Assembly (NCBI GenBank): GCA_030040175.1
Contig: JASHUF010000078.1
Coordinates: forward strand, 1 to 12,361
Length of the DNA: 12,361 bases
Direction: 5' to 3'
From: Acidobacteriaceae bacterium
GTDB lineage: Bacteria > Acidobacteriota > Terriglobia > Terriglobales > Acidobacteriaceae
Shown: one piece after another, positions 1-7,287 of the stretch
Layout of the letters: each line of letters begins with the position of its first letter
Numbering within the stretch: position 1 is the stretch's first letter
Notes under the pieces: generated by a model
Database searches by the model: none
Seen by the model: only the letters and a program-made list of their open reading frames with translations
What the model was told of the DNA's origin: nothing
Program-made: the position numbers and the translations under genes

Positions 1-578
1 ATGGCGAAGTAGAGAAAGAAGTACATCTCCGTCTTCTGCGCCATCCCGGAAGCAAGCGGCTTGTCGCCGGGATAGTCCTTGTGGACTTCGGGGTCGGAGG
101 CGGGATTGAGGAACGAGGAGTCGCTCCAGTTCAACCCGGGCACGTGGTGCTTCACCCACTTTTCGTGATACTCGATGCCCTTGATACCGAGGAAGGCTAT
201 GCCCAGCAGGAAGGTGAGGCCGAGGAAGAGGAGCAGCGCGCCCTTGCGCCGCATCTGCGCCGACCAGACGGCCATGGCCATGGTGAAGCTGGAAATGATG
301 AGCACCGTGGTGTTGGCCGTGCCCCAGCCGATATTCAACTGGTGCGACGCTTCCACGAATGCCGGGTAGTACCAGTTGCGCATGATCAGGTAAGAGGTGA
401 AGAGACCGCCGAAGAACATGACTTCAGTGAGCAGGAAGAGCCACATGGCAAAGTTGGTGGCGTCGAACTGCTGGCCCACGGTCTCGAAGTGATGGCGCTG
501 ATAGGGCGGGTGCTCACCATGGTGGGCCTGGGCGGCGCCTGCCGTTGCGCCCTGCGCAATGGCCGTGCTGTCAGACAC
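1..578 (-). CDS. coxC: Cytochrome c oxidase subunit III (CoxC), 3' end cut by the window
   Basis: Subunit III of the heme-copper oxidase, an integral membrane protein that carries no redox centre and stabilises subunit I. The first 192 residues are visible. After a polar, His-containing N-terminus of about 40 residues come hydrophobic segments at about 43-66, 84-105 and 114-134, and a fourth begins near 185. The family-typical LTEVMFFGG stretch (Glu52) and GIEYHEKW (Glu136, His138) are present, and a polar loop of about 40 residues follows the third segment. The start is GTG at 578: an in-frame TAG at 582-584 rules out anything further upstream, and AGAGG lies 6 nt before the GTG. The gene overlaps the end of coxA by 8 nt, implying coupled translation. 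The reading frame is open to base 1, so the C-terminus lies outside the window. Identity is clear from sequence recognition; only the total length is unknown. Confidence 0.93.
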   Translation of the reverse strand, partial: MSDSTAIAQGATAGAAQAHHGEHPPYQRHHFETVGQQFDATNFAMWLFLLTEVMFFGGLFTSYLIMRNWYYPAFVEASHQLNIGWGTANTTVLIISSFTMAMAVWSAQMRRKGALLLFLGLTFLLGIAFLGIKGIEYHEKWVKHHVPGLNWSDSSFLNPASDPEVHKDYPGDKPLASGMAQKTEMYFFLYFA

Positions 579-2235
579 TGGCTACCTCTTTCCGTTGCAT
601 GCGTTCCAGCCACTCATAGTCATAGGCTTCGTGATCCATGATGGGAATCTCAGGGAAGTTCTCGGTCAGCGGAGGCGACTGCGTCTGCCATTCGAGGCCC
701 GTAGCCTGCCACGGATTGTCGCCGGCAATCTCGCCGTATTTGAGACTCCACGTCAGATAGAGAATGGGCAGCAGATACCCGATGCCCAGCACCGTGGCGC
801 CCGCCGTGGAGAATACGTTGAGCACCTGGAACTCCGGCGGGTAGGCCGCATAGCGCCGCGGCATGCCCAGGGTCCCCAGGATGAACTGCGGGAAAAAGGT
901 CAGATTGAAGCCGATGAAGGTGGTCAGGGCCGCCAGCTGCGAGATCTTCTCCGGGTACATGCGCCCCGTCCACTTGGGCCACCAGAAGTGAATCCCAGCC
1001 AGGAACGACATCAGCATGCCGCCCACCATGACGAAATGGAAGTGGGCGACCACGAAGTATGTCTCCGTAAGGTGAATATCGGTTCCCGTGGCGCCCAGAA
1101 AAACGCCGGTGAGCCCGCCGATGGTAAACAGGCCCATGAATCCGAGCGCGTACAGCATGGGCGTCTCGAAGGTGATGGAGCCTTTATAGAGGGTGAAGGC
1201 CCAGTTGTAGATCTTGATAGCCGAGGGCACGGCCACCAGCATGGTCAGCAGCGAAAACACCAGCGCGGCGTAGTTCGAAATGCCCATGATGAACATGTGG
1301 TGGGCCCAGACGAAAAAGCCGAAGACGGCGATGGCCACGGAAGAAAAGGCGACCGCCGTGTAACCGAAGACGCGCTTGCGGCTGAAGGTGGAAACCACCT
1401 CGGAGATGACGCCGAAGCCGGGGAGAATCATGATGTAGACGGCCGGATGCGAATAGAACCAGAAGAGGTGCTGGAACAAGAGCGGGTCGCCGCCGAAGGC
1501 GGGATCGAAGACGCCGATGTGGAAGATGCGCTCGAGAGCCACCAGCGTCAGCGTGATGGCCAGCACCGGCGTGCCCAGCACCATGAGGATGGAGGCCGCA
1601 TAGTTCGACCAGACGAACAGCGGCAGCCGGAACCAGGTCATGCCCGGGCAGCGCATCTTGTGGATGGTCACAATAAAGTTCAGCCCGGTGAGAATGGAGC
1701 TGAACCCGGCCACAAAGACCGCCATGGCGGCGGAGACCACGTGCGTGTTCAGGTAGTGCGTCGAGAGCGGAGTGGTGAAGGTCCAGCCCGTATCCACGCC
1801 GCCGCTGCACATGGTGTAGAGCATCATGATGCCGCCGATCACGTAGAGATACCAGCTGAGCAGGTTGATCTTGGGCAGCGCCAGGTCCTTGGCCCCCACC
1901 ATCATGGGCATGAGGAAATTGCCGATGGTGGCGGGCACGCTGGGCACCAGGAAGAAGAACACCATGATGAGGCCGTGCATGGAAAACACCTTGTTGTAGG
2001 TGTCGGCGGCCATCAGGTCGTTTTGCGGCGTGAGCAGCTCCAGGCGGATGAGCCCGGCGAGGGCCCCGCCGATAAAGAAGAAGAAGGTAATGGAGACGAG
2101 ATAAAGCGTAGCAATCCGCTTATGGTCGCCGGTCAGCAGCCAGCTCAGCAGGCCATTCTCCTTGGTCAGGAAGTTCATCTTCGGGATCCGGGCCGTGCCC
2201 TGATCGGGAAGAGAGATGATGGTGGCGGCGCTCAT
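571..2235 (-). CDS. coxA: Cytochrome c oxidase subunit I (CoxA), A2-type heme-copper oxidase
   Basis: Catalytic subunit that reduces O2 to water and pumps protons. It is 554 aa with about 12 membrane segments. Visible ligands: His87 (FSMHG) and His400 for the low-spin heme, His398 (AHFHF) for the high-spin heme, His263, His312 and His313 for CuB, and Tyr267 as the expected cross-linked tyrosine. D-channel-type residues Asn106, Asp117 and Asn124 and K-channel-type Lys341 (IKIYNW) are present. The segment around His263 reads YSHPAVY, so the A1-type glutamate (GHPEV) is absent and a Tyr-Ser pair (Tyr261-Ser262) is present. By the published classification this makes it an A2 enzyme, like the Rhodothermus caa3 oxidase. 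The start ATG overlaps the coxB stop as ATGA (2232-2235), with GGAGG 7 nt upstream. The C-terminal 50 or so residues are polar and probably cytoplasmic. Confidence 0.98.
   Translation of the reverse strand: MSAATIISLPDQGTARIPKMNFLTKENGLLSWLLTGDHKRIATLYLVSITFFFFIGGALAGLIRLELLTPQNDLMAADTYNKVFSMHGLIMVFFFLVPSVPATIGNFLMPMMVGAKDLALPKINLLSWYLYVIGGIMMLYTMCSGGVDTGWTFTTPLSTHYLNTHVVSAAMAVFVAGFSSILTGLNFIVTIHKMRCPGMTWFRLPLFVWSNYAASILMVLGTPVLAITLTLVALERIFHIGVFDPAFGGDPLLFQHLFWFYSHPAVYIMILPGFGVISEVVSTFSRKRVFGYTAVAFSSVAIAVFGFFVWAHHMFIMGISNYAALVFSLLTMLVAVPSAIKIYNWAFTLYKGSITFETPMLYALGFMGLFTIGGLTGVFLGATGTDIHLTETYFVVAHFHFVMVGGMLMSFLAGIHFWWPKWTGRMYPEKISQLAALTTFIGFNLTFFPQFILGTLGMPRRYAAYPPEFQVLNVFSTAGATVLGIGYLLPILYLTWSLKYGEIAGDNPWQATGLEWQTQSPPLTENFPEIPIMDHEAYDYEWLERMQRKEVASV
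585..589 (-). promoter_or_regulatory. Ribosome binding site deciding the GTG start of coxC
   Basis: AGAGG on the minus strand, inside the end of coxA, 6 nt upstream of GTG 578-576. Together with the in-frame stop at 582-584 it fixes the coxC start at a non-ATG codon. Confidence 0.6.
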
Positions 2236-3308
2236 GGTTTAACCTCCCCCGGCGTGTTGGGCCCATTGGCTCCCGGCGCCGGTCTGCCCTCGTTGTCGGC
2301 GGGCAATACGGTGGTGTTCAGGGTTTGCTGAATACGATAATCGGAGTCGAGGTGCTTCAGATATTCGACCAGCGCGAAGACTCCCTCCTCGCTGATCTGG
2401 CCTTGATAGGTGGGCATGATGGGCGCGTAACCCTGCGTCGCGTGCTCTGCGGGATTGAGGATCGCCTGGCGCAGGTAGGCGTCGTCCACCGTGATCGTTT
2501 GCCCGCTCGCCAGCGTAAGATGCGAGCCGTAGACGCCAACCAGGTTGGGTCCGCGCGAGTCGGCGCTCGAATTGTGGCAGGCATTGCAGCTCAGGCTGGC
2601 AAACAGCCGCTCTCCGTCCTGCGCCAGCGAGTTGCCGCTGGTCGAGCCCTGCAGCCACTTCCTGAAATCGTCGGGCGTCATCACCACCACTTGGCCGATC
2701 ATCTGCGAGTGGTTGGTGCCGCAGTATTGCGTGCAGAAGAGATGGTAGGTGCCCGGCTCGGTGGCTTCGAACCACACCGTCGTATACCGGCCGGGGATGG
2801 CCTCGCGCTTGACCCGGAAAGCGGGAATGGAAAAGCTGTGAAACACGTCCTGGGAGATGATGGTGAGCTGCACCGGCCGGCCCGTGGGAACATGGAGGGC
2901 ATCGATCTCATGCTGCCCGCCGGGATGCTCCACCTTCCACATCCACTGCTTGCCCACCACGTAGATGTTCATGGCGTTGGCCGGCGGCGTGTAGATGCGG
3001 AAGTAAAGCAGCGCCCCCCAGACAAACGTAACCAGGAACAGGCCCAGCGGAATGATGGTCCAGGTAGCTTCGAGCAGCGTCGAGCCCTCGATCTGCGTGG
3101 CCACCGGATGGCGCTTCTGGTTGTAGAGAATGGAAAATCCCACGATCAGCAGAATGACCACCGTCAGCCCCACCAGGCTGATGAGCACCATGAAGAAATA
3201 GAGCGCGTCCATCTCGGGCGCCACCTTCGACGCCTCCGGCGGAAACAGCGAGAAGTTCGTCAACCATTTGACGAGAAACTGCCAAAGTACTGGGCTGATG
3301 TGGCTCAT
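2232..3308 (-). CDS. coxB: Cytochrome c oxidase subunit II with fused cytochrome c domain (CoxB, caa3 type)
   Basis: Subunit II takes electrons from the donor and passes them through CuA to subunit I. It is 358 aa. Two membrane helices (about 36-62 and 82-104) are followed by the cupredoxin domain, with the aromatic QWMW patch (Trp122, Trp124). CuA ligands are His157, Cys192, Cys196, His200 and Met203. The motif is CTQYC, with Gln194 where Glu is usual. A C-terminal cytochrome c domain has CNACH (Cys241, Cys244, His245) and probable axial Met298 in APIMP, which makes the enzyme caa3-type. A Pro/Gly/Asn-rich tail of about 30 residues ends the protein. There is no cleavable lipoprotein signal; the first 30 residues are moderately hydrophobic. 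The ATG lies 12 nt after the sco stop. The nearest purine stretch (AAGGA) abuts the ATG, so the ribosome site is weak and coupling to sco translation is likely. Confidence 0.97.
   Translation of the reverse strand: MSHISPVLWQFLVKWLTNFSLFPPEASKVAPEMDALYFFMVLISLVGLTVVILLIVGFSILYNQKRHPVATQIEGSTLLEATWTIIPLGLFLVTFVWGALLYFRIYTPPANAMNIYVVGKQWMWKVEHPGGQHEIDALHVPTGRPVQLTIISQDVFHSFSIPAFRVKREAIPGRYTTVWFEATEPGTYHLFCTQYCGTNHSQMIGQVVVMTPDDFRKWLQGSTSGNSLAQDGERLFASLSCNACHNSSADSRGPNLVGVYGSHLTLASGQTITVDDAYLRQAILNPAEHATQGYAPIMPTYQGQISEEGVFALVEYLKHLDSDYRIQQTLNTTVLPADNEGRPAPGANGPNTPGEVKP
2243..2247 (-). promoter_or_regulatory. Ribosome binding site of coxA
   Basis: GGAGG on the minus strand, 7 nt before the coxA ATG and within the last codons of coxB. 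It is the best-spaced Shine-Dalgarno sequence I noted in the cluster and supports the ATGA start/stop overlap. Confidence 0.65.
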
Positions 3309-3320
3309 TCCTTTATCCGT

Positions 3321-4235
3321 TCACCTTTTCCCTGTCCCGTCATTTGCCCTTGCGGCCGCGTGCTCCTGGCGGTAGTCGCGGCGAAACATCACCGTCATGA
3401 ATCCTCCCAGCAACACCATGGTCAAGAGCCCCCCGAGCTGCACCACCCGCGCCACGATCAGCGAATGGGTGTTGGTCTTGGGGTCGTAGTGATAGCAGTA
3501 GGTGAGAATGTTTTCGACCGGCGAGCCGATGCGGTTCGAAGAGGCTTCGTCCAGTCCCAGCAGCAGATCCTTGGGCGAATATTCGACCCCCATGTAGTAC
3601 TGCGCGAGCTTGCCTTCCGGAGTGACGATCTGGATGGAGCTGGCGTGGGCAAATTGCGTCAGCTTGCCGTCGGGGCCCGGTATCTTCACGTAGCGAAAGC
3701 CTACGGCGCGCGCCAGCGCGTCGATATTGGCCTGGGTGCCGGTCATGAAATGCCAGCCATCCGCGGTCTCCGGACGGCCATACCGCTTGAGGTAGGTCTG
3801 CTTCCTGGCCGCCGCCAGGTCCGTGCCCTCCGCGGGATCGATGCTGACCACGATGATGTTGAAGTCCTTGCCGGGAACGTAGCGCACCATCTGGAGCGCG
3901 CTGGTAAGGCCGTTCAGTTCCTCCGAGCAGAGCATGGGGCACTGGTAATAAACCAGGGCCAGAATCGCCGGCTTCCTGCCGAAATACGCGCCCAGCGGAA
4001 CCTGGCTGCCGCGGTCGTCGGTGAACTCGAGGTTGAGCGGCAGCGGCGTGTTGAGATGCTGGTCGATGCCCACCCCGTTCAGCACCGACGGCTGGCTGTT
4101 GGCCTCGCCCTCCGACTTGTCGCCGTAGCTCGACACTTGCGCCGCCGCCAGCGAGCAGCCGAGGAAAAGAGCCAGCGCCAAGGCCATCCGCGCCGTCACG
4201 TCGCATCTTCTCCCGGTATTGTTCACCCGCGTCAT
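3321..4235 (-). CDS. SCO1/SenC-family copper chaperone with C-terminal membrane helix
   Basis: Thioredoxin-fold copper chaperone expected to help mature the CuA site of CoxB, acting outside the cytoplasmic membrane. With the ATG at 4235 it is 304 aa. A hydrophobic signal region lies at about 17-32, ending LAAAQ, and the Sco domain spans about 60-235. The copper-binding CPMLC has Cys99 and Cys103, and the distal conserved His is His197 (QFAHASS). After the Sco fold comes a segment with CYHYDP (about residues 247-252) and then a membrane helix at about 261-286. I recall similar tailed Sco proteins next to oxidase genes, but the tail's role is unknown to me. An in-frame ATG at 4283 would add 16 residues, but those are encoded by GAGGG-type low-complexity sequence, so 4235 is preferred; AAGAAG and AGAGG lie just upstream. 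Position directly before coxB fits a CuA assembly job. Confidence 0.92.
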   Translation of the reverse strand: MTRVNNTGRRCDVTARMALALALFLGCSLAAAQVSSYGDKSEGEANSQPSVLNGVGIDQHLNTPLPLNLEFTDDRGSQVPLGAYFGRKPAILALVYYQCPMLCSEELNGLTSALQMVRYVPGKDFNIIVVSIDPAEGTDLAAARKQTYLKRYGRPETADGWHFMTGTQANIDALARAVGFRYVKIPGPDGKLTQFAHASSIQIVTPEGKLAQYYMGVEYSPKDLLLGLDEASSNRIGSPVENILTYCYHYDPKTNTHSLIVARVVQLGGLLTMVLLGGFMTVMFRRDYRQEHAAARANDGTGKR

Positions 4236-4441
4236 GTCCTCTTCTTTGCCCTCGCGTCCCTCAGCCCCTCGAACCGGCTGCATAAATTTCTTTCGTCTGC
4301 CAAGGAGCCGTCCCTCAGGGGCTAAAGCCGGGAAATTTTGCTCCCTTTGGCGGCACGGCTAAAGCCGTGCCCTTTCAAAGCCGGATTTACGCAACCGCTG
4401 CCAGTCCCTCAGTCCCTACTCCCTCATTCCCTCGTCCCCGC
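4236..4441. repeat. 206-bp non-coding gap built from short repeats, between the ACIII and sco-cox blocks
   Basis: This is the only sizeable gap between genes in the window. It holds three exact copies of GTCCCTCAG (4256-4264, 4310-4318, 4404-4412) and two copies of GGCTAAAGCC (4320-4329, 4357-4366), the second inside a 20-nt palindrome. A run at 4403-4439 has TCCC recurring every 7-8 nt. I see no T-tract after the hairpin in the direction of transcription, so no intrinsic terminator is supported, and no convincing -35/-10 pair for a sco-cox promoter. The composition is unlike the coding DNA on either side. It resembles the short intergenic repeats I associate with Acidobacteriota, which is recollection rather than comparison. 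Confidence 0.7.
4352..4371. repeat. Perfect 20-nt palindromic (REP-like) element
   Basis: GGCACGGCTAAAGCCGTGCC: perfect 9-nt arms around AA, most plausibly an 8-bp stem with a 4-nt loop in RNA. The flanking bases do not extend the pairing. It is not followed by a T-run on the minus strand, so it looks like a repeat or an RNA-stabilising hairpin rather than a terminator. Confidence 0.75.
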
Positions 4442-5074
4442 TTACTGCGCTCCCTGAGCCGTCTTCGCCGCCTGCTCAGCCGCCTGGCTCTGCTCAAATG
4501 CGGTGCGGGCAAACCCGTTGGTCAGCGGCATGGTGATCACCGGGCGGTTGTCGCCGGTCATGGGCGGCTGGGTCTCGGCGGCCGGCGCTACCGGCAATCC
4601 CGCCCTCGCAATAATTTCCATCGCCCGCTCGATGGGGATTCTCACGGTTCCCTGCGGCTGGTCGACCCAGGTGTAGTGGTCGAGCAGAATGTCCTCCCGC
4701 GCATGCAGGTCGGCAATGTCCCGGTTGCCGTCGTCCAGTTGCAGCCGCGGCGTGGGAAAGTTCTGGGTGATCTGCGCCATCTTGTTCTGCATCTCCGGGT
4801 CCGAGGGCATATCGCCCAGCTGGCGGATGTCCACCGTCTTCGTCCACTTGTTGTCCGGCCCGTCTTCCCGGTTCATGTCCGCGTTCAGCAGCTTGCCGAT
4901 CCCGTAGCAGGCGAAGGCCGTCACCGCCACAAAGATGGCCATGGCCACCATGAACACCAGGATGCCCGTGACCCTGACGTCGGTTCGCTCGTAGAGCTGT
5001 GACGCGTCGATCTCCGCGTTTCTGGGCTCTTCGTTCCTGCGGCCTTCCGGCCCGTCTCCGTTATGCGTGGGCAT
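4442..5074 (-). CDS. Conserved-looking one-TM protein of unknown function in the ACIII-caa3 cluster
   Basis: 210 aa with no function I can assign. The charged N-terminus (about 1-34) is followed by one membrane helix at about 35-58, then a soluble domain of about 150 residues, predicted outside the membrane from the helix orientation. The best-ordered part is about 107-151, with PTPRLQ, an acidic DLHARED stretch, HYTWVD and VRIPIERAMEIIARAGLP. I recall this HYxWVD...VRIPIxxAM pattern from hypothetical proteins beside Sco and oxidase genes, so a conserved accessory or assembly role is plausible but unproven. There is no heme c motif and no Cys pair; the only Cys is in the membrane helix. The tail is Ala/Gln-rich. 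The start ATG overlaps the actF end by 14 nt, with GGAG 7 nt upstream, so it belongs to the ACIII transcript. It ends at the repeat-rich gap. Confidence 0.88.
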   Translation of the reverse strand: MPTHNGDGPEGRRNEEPRNAEIDASQLYERTDVRVTGILVFMVAMAIFVAVTAFACYGIGKLLNADMNREDGPDNKWTKTVDIRQLGDMPSDPEMQNKMAQITQNFPTPRLQLDDGNRDIADLHAREDILLDHYTWVDQPQGTVRIPIERAMEIIARAGLPVAPAAETQPPMTGDNRPVITMPLTNGFARTAFEQSQAAEQAAKTAQGAQ

Positions 5075-6368
5075 GTTCAGGCTCCAGAATCTCCTTGAGA
5101 TGCGGATCGTTGACTTGAACCAGTGGGCGCCCCTTGAGCCGGGTGCAGAAGAATGCTACCCAGAACGCAACCATCGCCACCGGCACCGCCGCGTACTCCA
5201 GAATTCCCCAGCTGAAGTGCAGGTTGCGCGCTGCGTCCTTGAAGTTCGGCTCGATCAGCCAGAACTGGTTGAAGGCGACGGCAAAGATCATGAACTGGCA
5301 CACCCGCGTGAGCCGCTTCTTGTTGCGCTTGATGTCGCGCGAGAGCAGCATGGAGAAGGGAATCAGCCAGTGGAAGATGAAGTCGAGCGTGATAATCACG
5401 CCCCAGTGGCCGCGGATGCGGTCGAGGTACCAGTTGATCTCGTTGGGCAGGTTGCCCGACCAGATGATGAGGAACTGCCCGAAGTTGAGATAGATATTGA
5501 GCATGACGAAGGCAAACGCGAGCTTGCCCAGGTCGTGCTGCTCGGTCTGGCGCAGGATGGTCTTGTACGGCTCGGCCTTGGAGAGCGCGATGGCCACGAT
5601 GATGGCAAACGCAAGCACCTGGAAGCCCTGGTCGACCAGATAGAGCAGTCCGTATACGGTCGAGAACCAGGTCACGTCCATCGACATGACCCAGTAAATC
5701 GACACCGCGGTCATGGTCACCGCGTAAACCACAATGCCGGGACCCGACAGGTTTTCAAATTTCTTGATCCAGTAGGGCGTTCTTTCCGGCCCCTCGGTGT
5801 CGCGCCGCACGCTGAGCCCATTGAGCCGCCAGGCGAAAAACGCCCAGATGGCAAAGCAGACCAGCCCGGCCCAGATGTAGTTGGCCGGGTTCAGCATGGC
5901 CCGCTTGAACTCGATGCAGTGGGCCTGCTCCTGGGTGATCAGCCCGGCTTGGAACGCCGCCTGTGCGTTGCTGAATCGCGCCCACAGGTAGAGCCGCCGC
6001 ATAAAGACCACGGGCACCACCCAGTAGACGACCACCAGCAGCAGCGTGCCGCTCATGGCTTCGAGAGGCCGGCGCAGCAGCAATCCCCACTTGCCGCCGG
6101 AGCAGTACTGCACCATGAGCAGAGCCTGCCCGCCCACCGCAAAGCCGAAGGTCACCATCAGGCCCAGCAGCCAGGCGCGCAGAAAATGATCCCAACCGAG
6201 ATGCTCCGGGTCCAGCGACTGGCCCATCAGGGCGAGAATGACGGCAACGCCCGAGAAGATCACTCCGATGAGGAGGGCGCGGTTTCTCCAGCCGTCCACA
6301 AAGGCCGGCGCCCCGAGTTCGGCGGGGAGGCTTTTGCCGTGCGATGCCGCGTGCGAGTCGTGAGCCAT
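5061..6368 (-). CDS. actF: ACIII membrane subunit ActF (NrfD-like)
   Basis: Second NrfD/PsrC-like integral membrane subunit of Alternative Complex III, paired with ActC and thought to take part in proton transfer. It is 435 aa from the ATG at 6368. About ten hydrophobic segments are visible, near 31-50, 65-90, 104-123, 159-181, 211-230, 233-262, 283-303, 322-343, 357-372 and 386-409. The family-like stretch LNIYLNFGQFLIIWSGNLP lies at about 290-308, followed by NWYLDRIRGHWG. The N-terminus and the last few residues are His-containing (MAHDSHAASH and EHAHA). The reading frame stays open upstream, but that part lies inside actE in another frame. The chosen ATG sits 13 nt after the actE stop with AAGGA 10 nt before it. 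There is no heme or Fe-S motif, as expected for this subunit. Confidence 0.95.
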   Translation of the reverse strand: MAHDSHAASHGKSLPAELGAPAFVDGWRNRALLIGVIFSGVAVILALMGQSLDPEHLGWDHFLRAWLLGLMVTFGFAVGGQALLMVQYCSGGKWGLLLRRPLEAMSGTLLLVVVYWVVPVVFMRRLYLWARFSNAQAAFQAGLITQEQAHCIEFKRAMLNPANYIWAGLVCFAIWAFFAWRLNGLSVRRDTEGPERTPYWIKKFENLSGPGIVVYAVTMTAVSIYWVMSMDVTWFSTVYGLLYLVDQGFQVLAFAIIVAIALSKAEPYKTILRQTEQHDLGKLAFAFVMLNIYLNFGQFLIIWSGNLPNEINWYLDRIRGHWGVIITLDFIFHWLIPFSMLLSRDIKRNKKRLTRVCQFMIFAVAFNQFWLIEPNFKDAARNLHFSWGILEYAAVPVAMVAFWVAFFCTRLKGRPLVQVNDPHLKEILEPEHAHA

Positions 6369-6381
6369 TCCGTTCCAGTCC

Positions 6382-7287
6382 TTAATGAGCGGCCTGCGCG
6401 GCCGGTTTGCTTGCGGGAATCGAAATCCTGGGGTCCGCCGGATAGCCCGCAGCCATGGCGGGATTTCCTTCGCCGGCCACGGGCTTGTACGCCTGGATCG
6501 CCGTCTCCGGCAGCGCCCAGGGCTGCGCGTATTCCGGGTGTCCCTCCTCTTCGGCAATGCTCTTCAGGCTCCGGATCTCCACGCCTGAAGGCACAGTGCT
6601 CGCGGGAGCCGCCTGGCTCAGCTGCAGGGCGCGGATGTAAGCCGCCACCGCCCAGCGGTCAGAGGGCGTCAGCTGCGCCGAGTAGTCGGGCATGGCGCCG
6701 TAGCCGTGGGTCATCACCCAGAAGTAGTGCGAAATGGGCTGCGCGCGCCGCACCTGGTCGTTCAGGTTTGCCGCCGGTTTATAGCCGCGGTCCACAATCT
6801 CTCCCAGGCCGTTGCCCACGCGCGAGTGGCAGGGGGTGCAGTAGATGTTGAAGCGCTCCTGGCCGCGCAGGAGCACCTCCATGGTCACCGGAAACGGCAT
6901 CAGGTCCTGCTCTTGGCGGTAGCCGTTGGCGCCCTCGACAACGCCGGTATAGAAGTAGCTGTCCTGGCGCAACTGGCCGCGCGCCACCGTATTCAGCACC
7001 TGGGGGCGCGCGCCGCGTCCGTCGGCAAAAAAGCTCGATCCGCGCTGCGGAATCATTTTCGGCTCGTTGTGCATATCCTGCCGGCACCCGGCCATCAACA
7101 ACACGCATGCCGTCACGGCCAGGAGAACTGGCCTCCCGGGTCCCCAAGTGCGTGGGACCTGGGGCACCCAGGTTCGTGTTTTCTGACCACTGACCTCTGA
7201 CCACGGACCACGGACCACGGACCACGGATCACTGATCACTGGCCACCGGCCCCTGAAACCTGAAAACTGATCCCTGTAGCGGCGCAT
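6382..7287 (-). CDS. actE: ACIII monoheme cytochrome c subunit ActE, lipoprotein with repeat-derived N-terminal extension
   Basis: Periplasmic monoheme cytochrome c of ACIII that relays electrons towards the oxidase. From the ATG at 7287 it is 301 aa. The heme motif CTPCH is at Cys150, Cys153 and His154, with probable axial Met199 (YGAMPDY). A lipoprotein-type signal (VLLAVTACVLLMAG) precedes Cys68. Residues of about 8-53 are odd: they are encoded by a 7-nt tandem tract and two nested inverted repeats, and give a Trp/Val/Pro-rich polar stretch with pseudo-repeats WSVVRGP and WSEVSGQ. This makes the segment before the hydrophobic core far longer than normal. The ATG overlaps the actD stop (TGATG), with GGAG 5 nt and GGAGG 10 nt upstream, so this start is favoured. 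An internal GTG (codon 41) is possible but lacks a ribosome site. About 80 residues after the heme domain (LPETAIQAY, Pro/Ala-rich end) form a C-terminal extension. Confidence 0.93.
   Translation of the reverse strand: MRRYRDQFSGFRGRWPVISDPWSVVRGPWSEVSGQKTRTWVPQVPRTWGPGRPVLLAVTACVLLMAGCRQDMHNEPKMIPQRGSSFFADGRGARPQVLNTVARGQLRQDSYFYTGVVEGANGYRQEQDLMPFPVTMEVLLRGQERFNIYCTPCHSRVGNGLGEIVDRGYKPAANLNDQVRRAQPISHYFWVMTHGYGAMPDYSAQLTPSDRWAVAAYIRALQLSQAAPASTVPSGVEIRSLKSIAEEEGHPEYAQPWALPETAIQAYKPVAGEGNPAMAAGYPADPRISIPASKPAAQAAH
7139..7173. repeat. Two nested inverted repeats inside the actE 5' region
   Basis: GGTCCC (7139-7144) pairs with GGGACC (7154-7159). ACCTGGG (7157-7163) pairs with CCCAGGT (7167-7173) around a 3-nt loop. 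The two hairpins overlap by a few bases, so they are alternatives or a compound REP-like unit. They lie next to the heptamer tract and together with it encode the odd N-terminal part of ActE. Confidence 0.65.
7184..7274. repeat. 7-nt tandem tract (13 units) within the actE reading frame
   Basis: Thirteen consecutive heptamers read on the plus strand, of the type TGACCAC/GGACCAC. Three exact GGACCAC copies lie at 7205-7225, with degenerate units (GGATCAC, TGATCAC, TGGCCAC, TGAAACC, TGATCCC) towards the actE start codon 12 nt away. The tract is translated as part of actE on the minus strand. Because 7 is not a multiple of 3 the units cycle through all three frames, and on the minus strand the core unit has no stop in any of them. 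Confidence 0.85.

Noticed and set aside
4236..4283. Longer Sco start at 4283
   Set aside because: The 16 extra residues come from the GAGGG-type low-complexity run, and the downstream ATG at 4235 gives a more normal signal peptide.
4236..4330. A sigma70-like promoter for sco-cox (TTGGCA near 4299)
   Set aside because: No acceptable -10 box at 16-18 nt spacing, and the stretch is made of repeats; I cannot support a promoter.
4352..4371. Intrinsic terminator between the ACIII and sco-cox blocks
   Set aside because: The hairpin is good, but no T-run follows it on the minus strand, and the short CTTT on the plus-strand side has no gene upstream to terminate.
559..6851. Other long plus-strand open frames (559-2331, 2325-4325, 5067-6851)
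   Set aside because: Same reason: each mirrors cox, sco or act genes, with low-complexity His/Arg/Glu-rich translations and no family resemblance.
7184..7274. CRISPR array
   Set aside because: Units are 7 nt and contiguous, with no spacers and no cas genes nearby.
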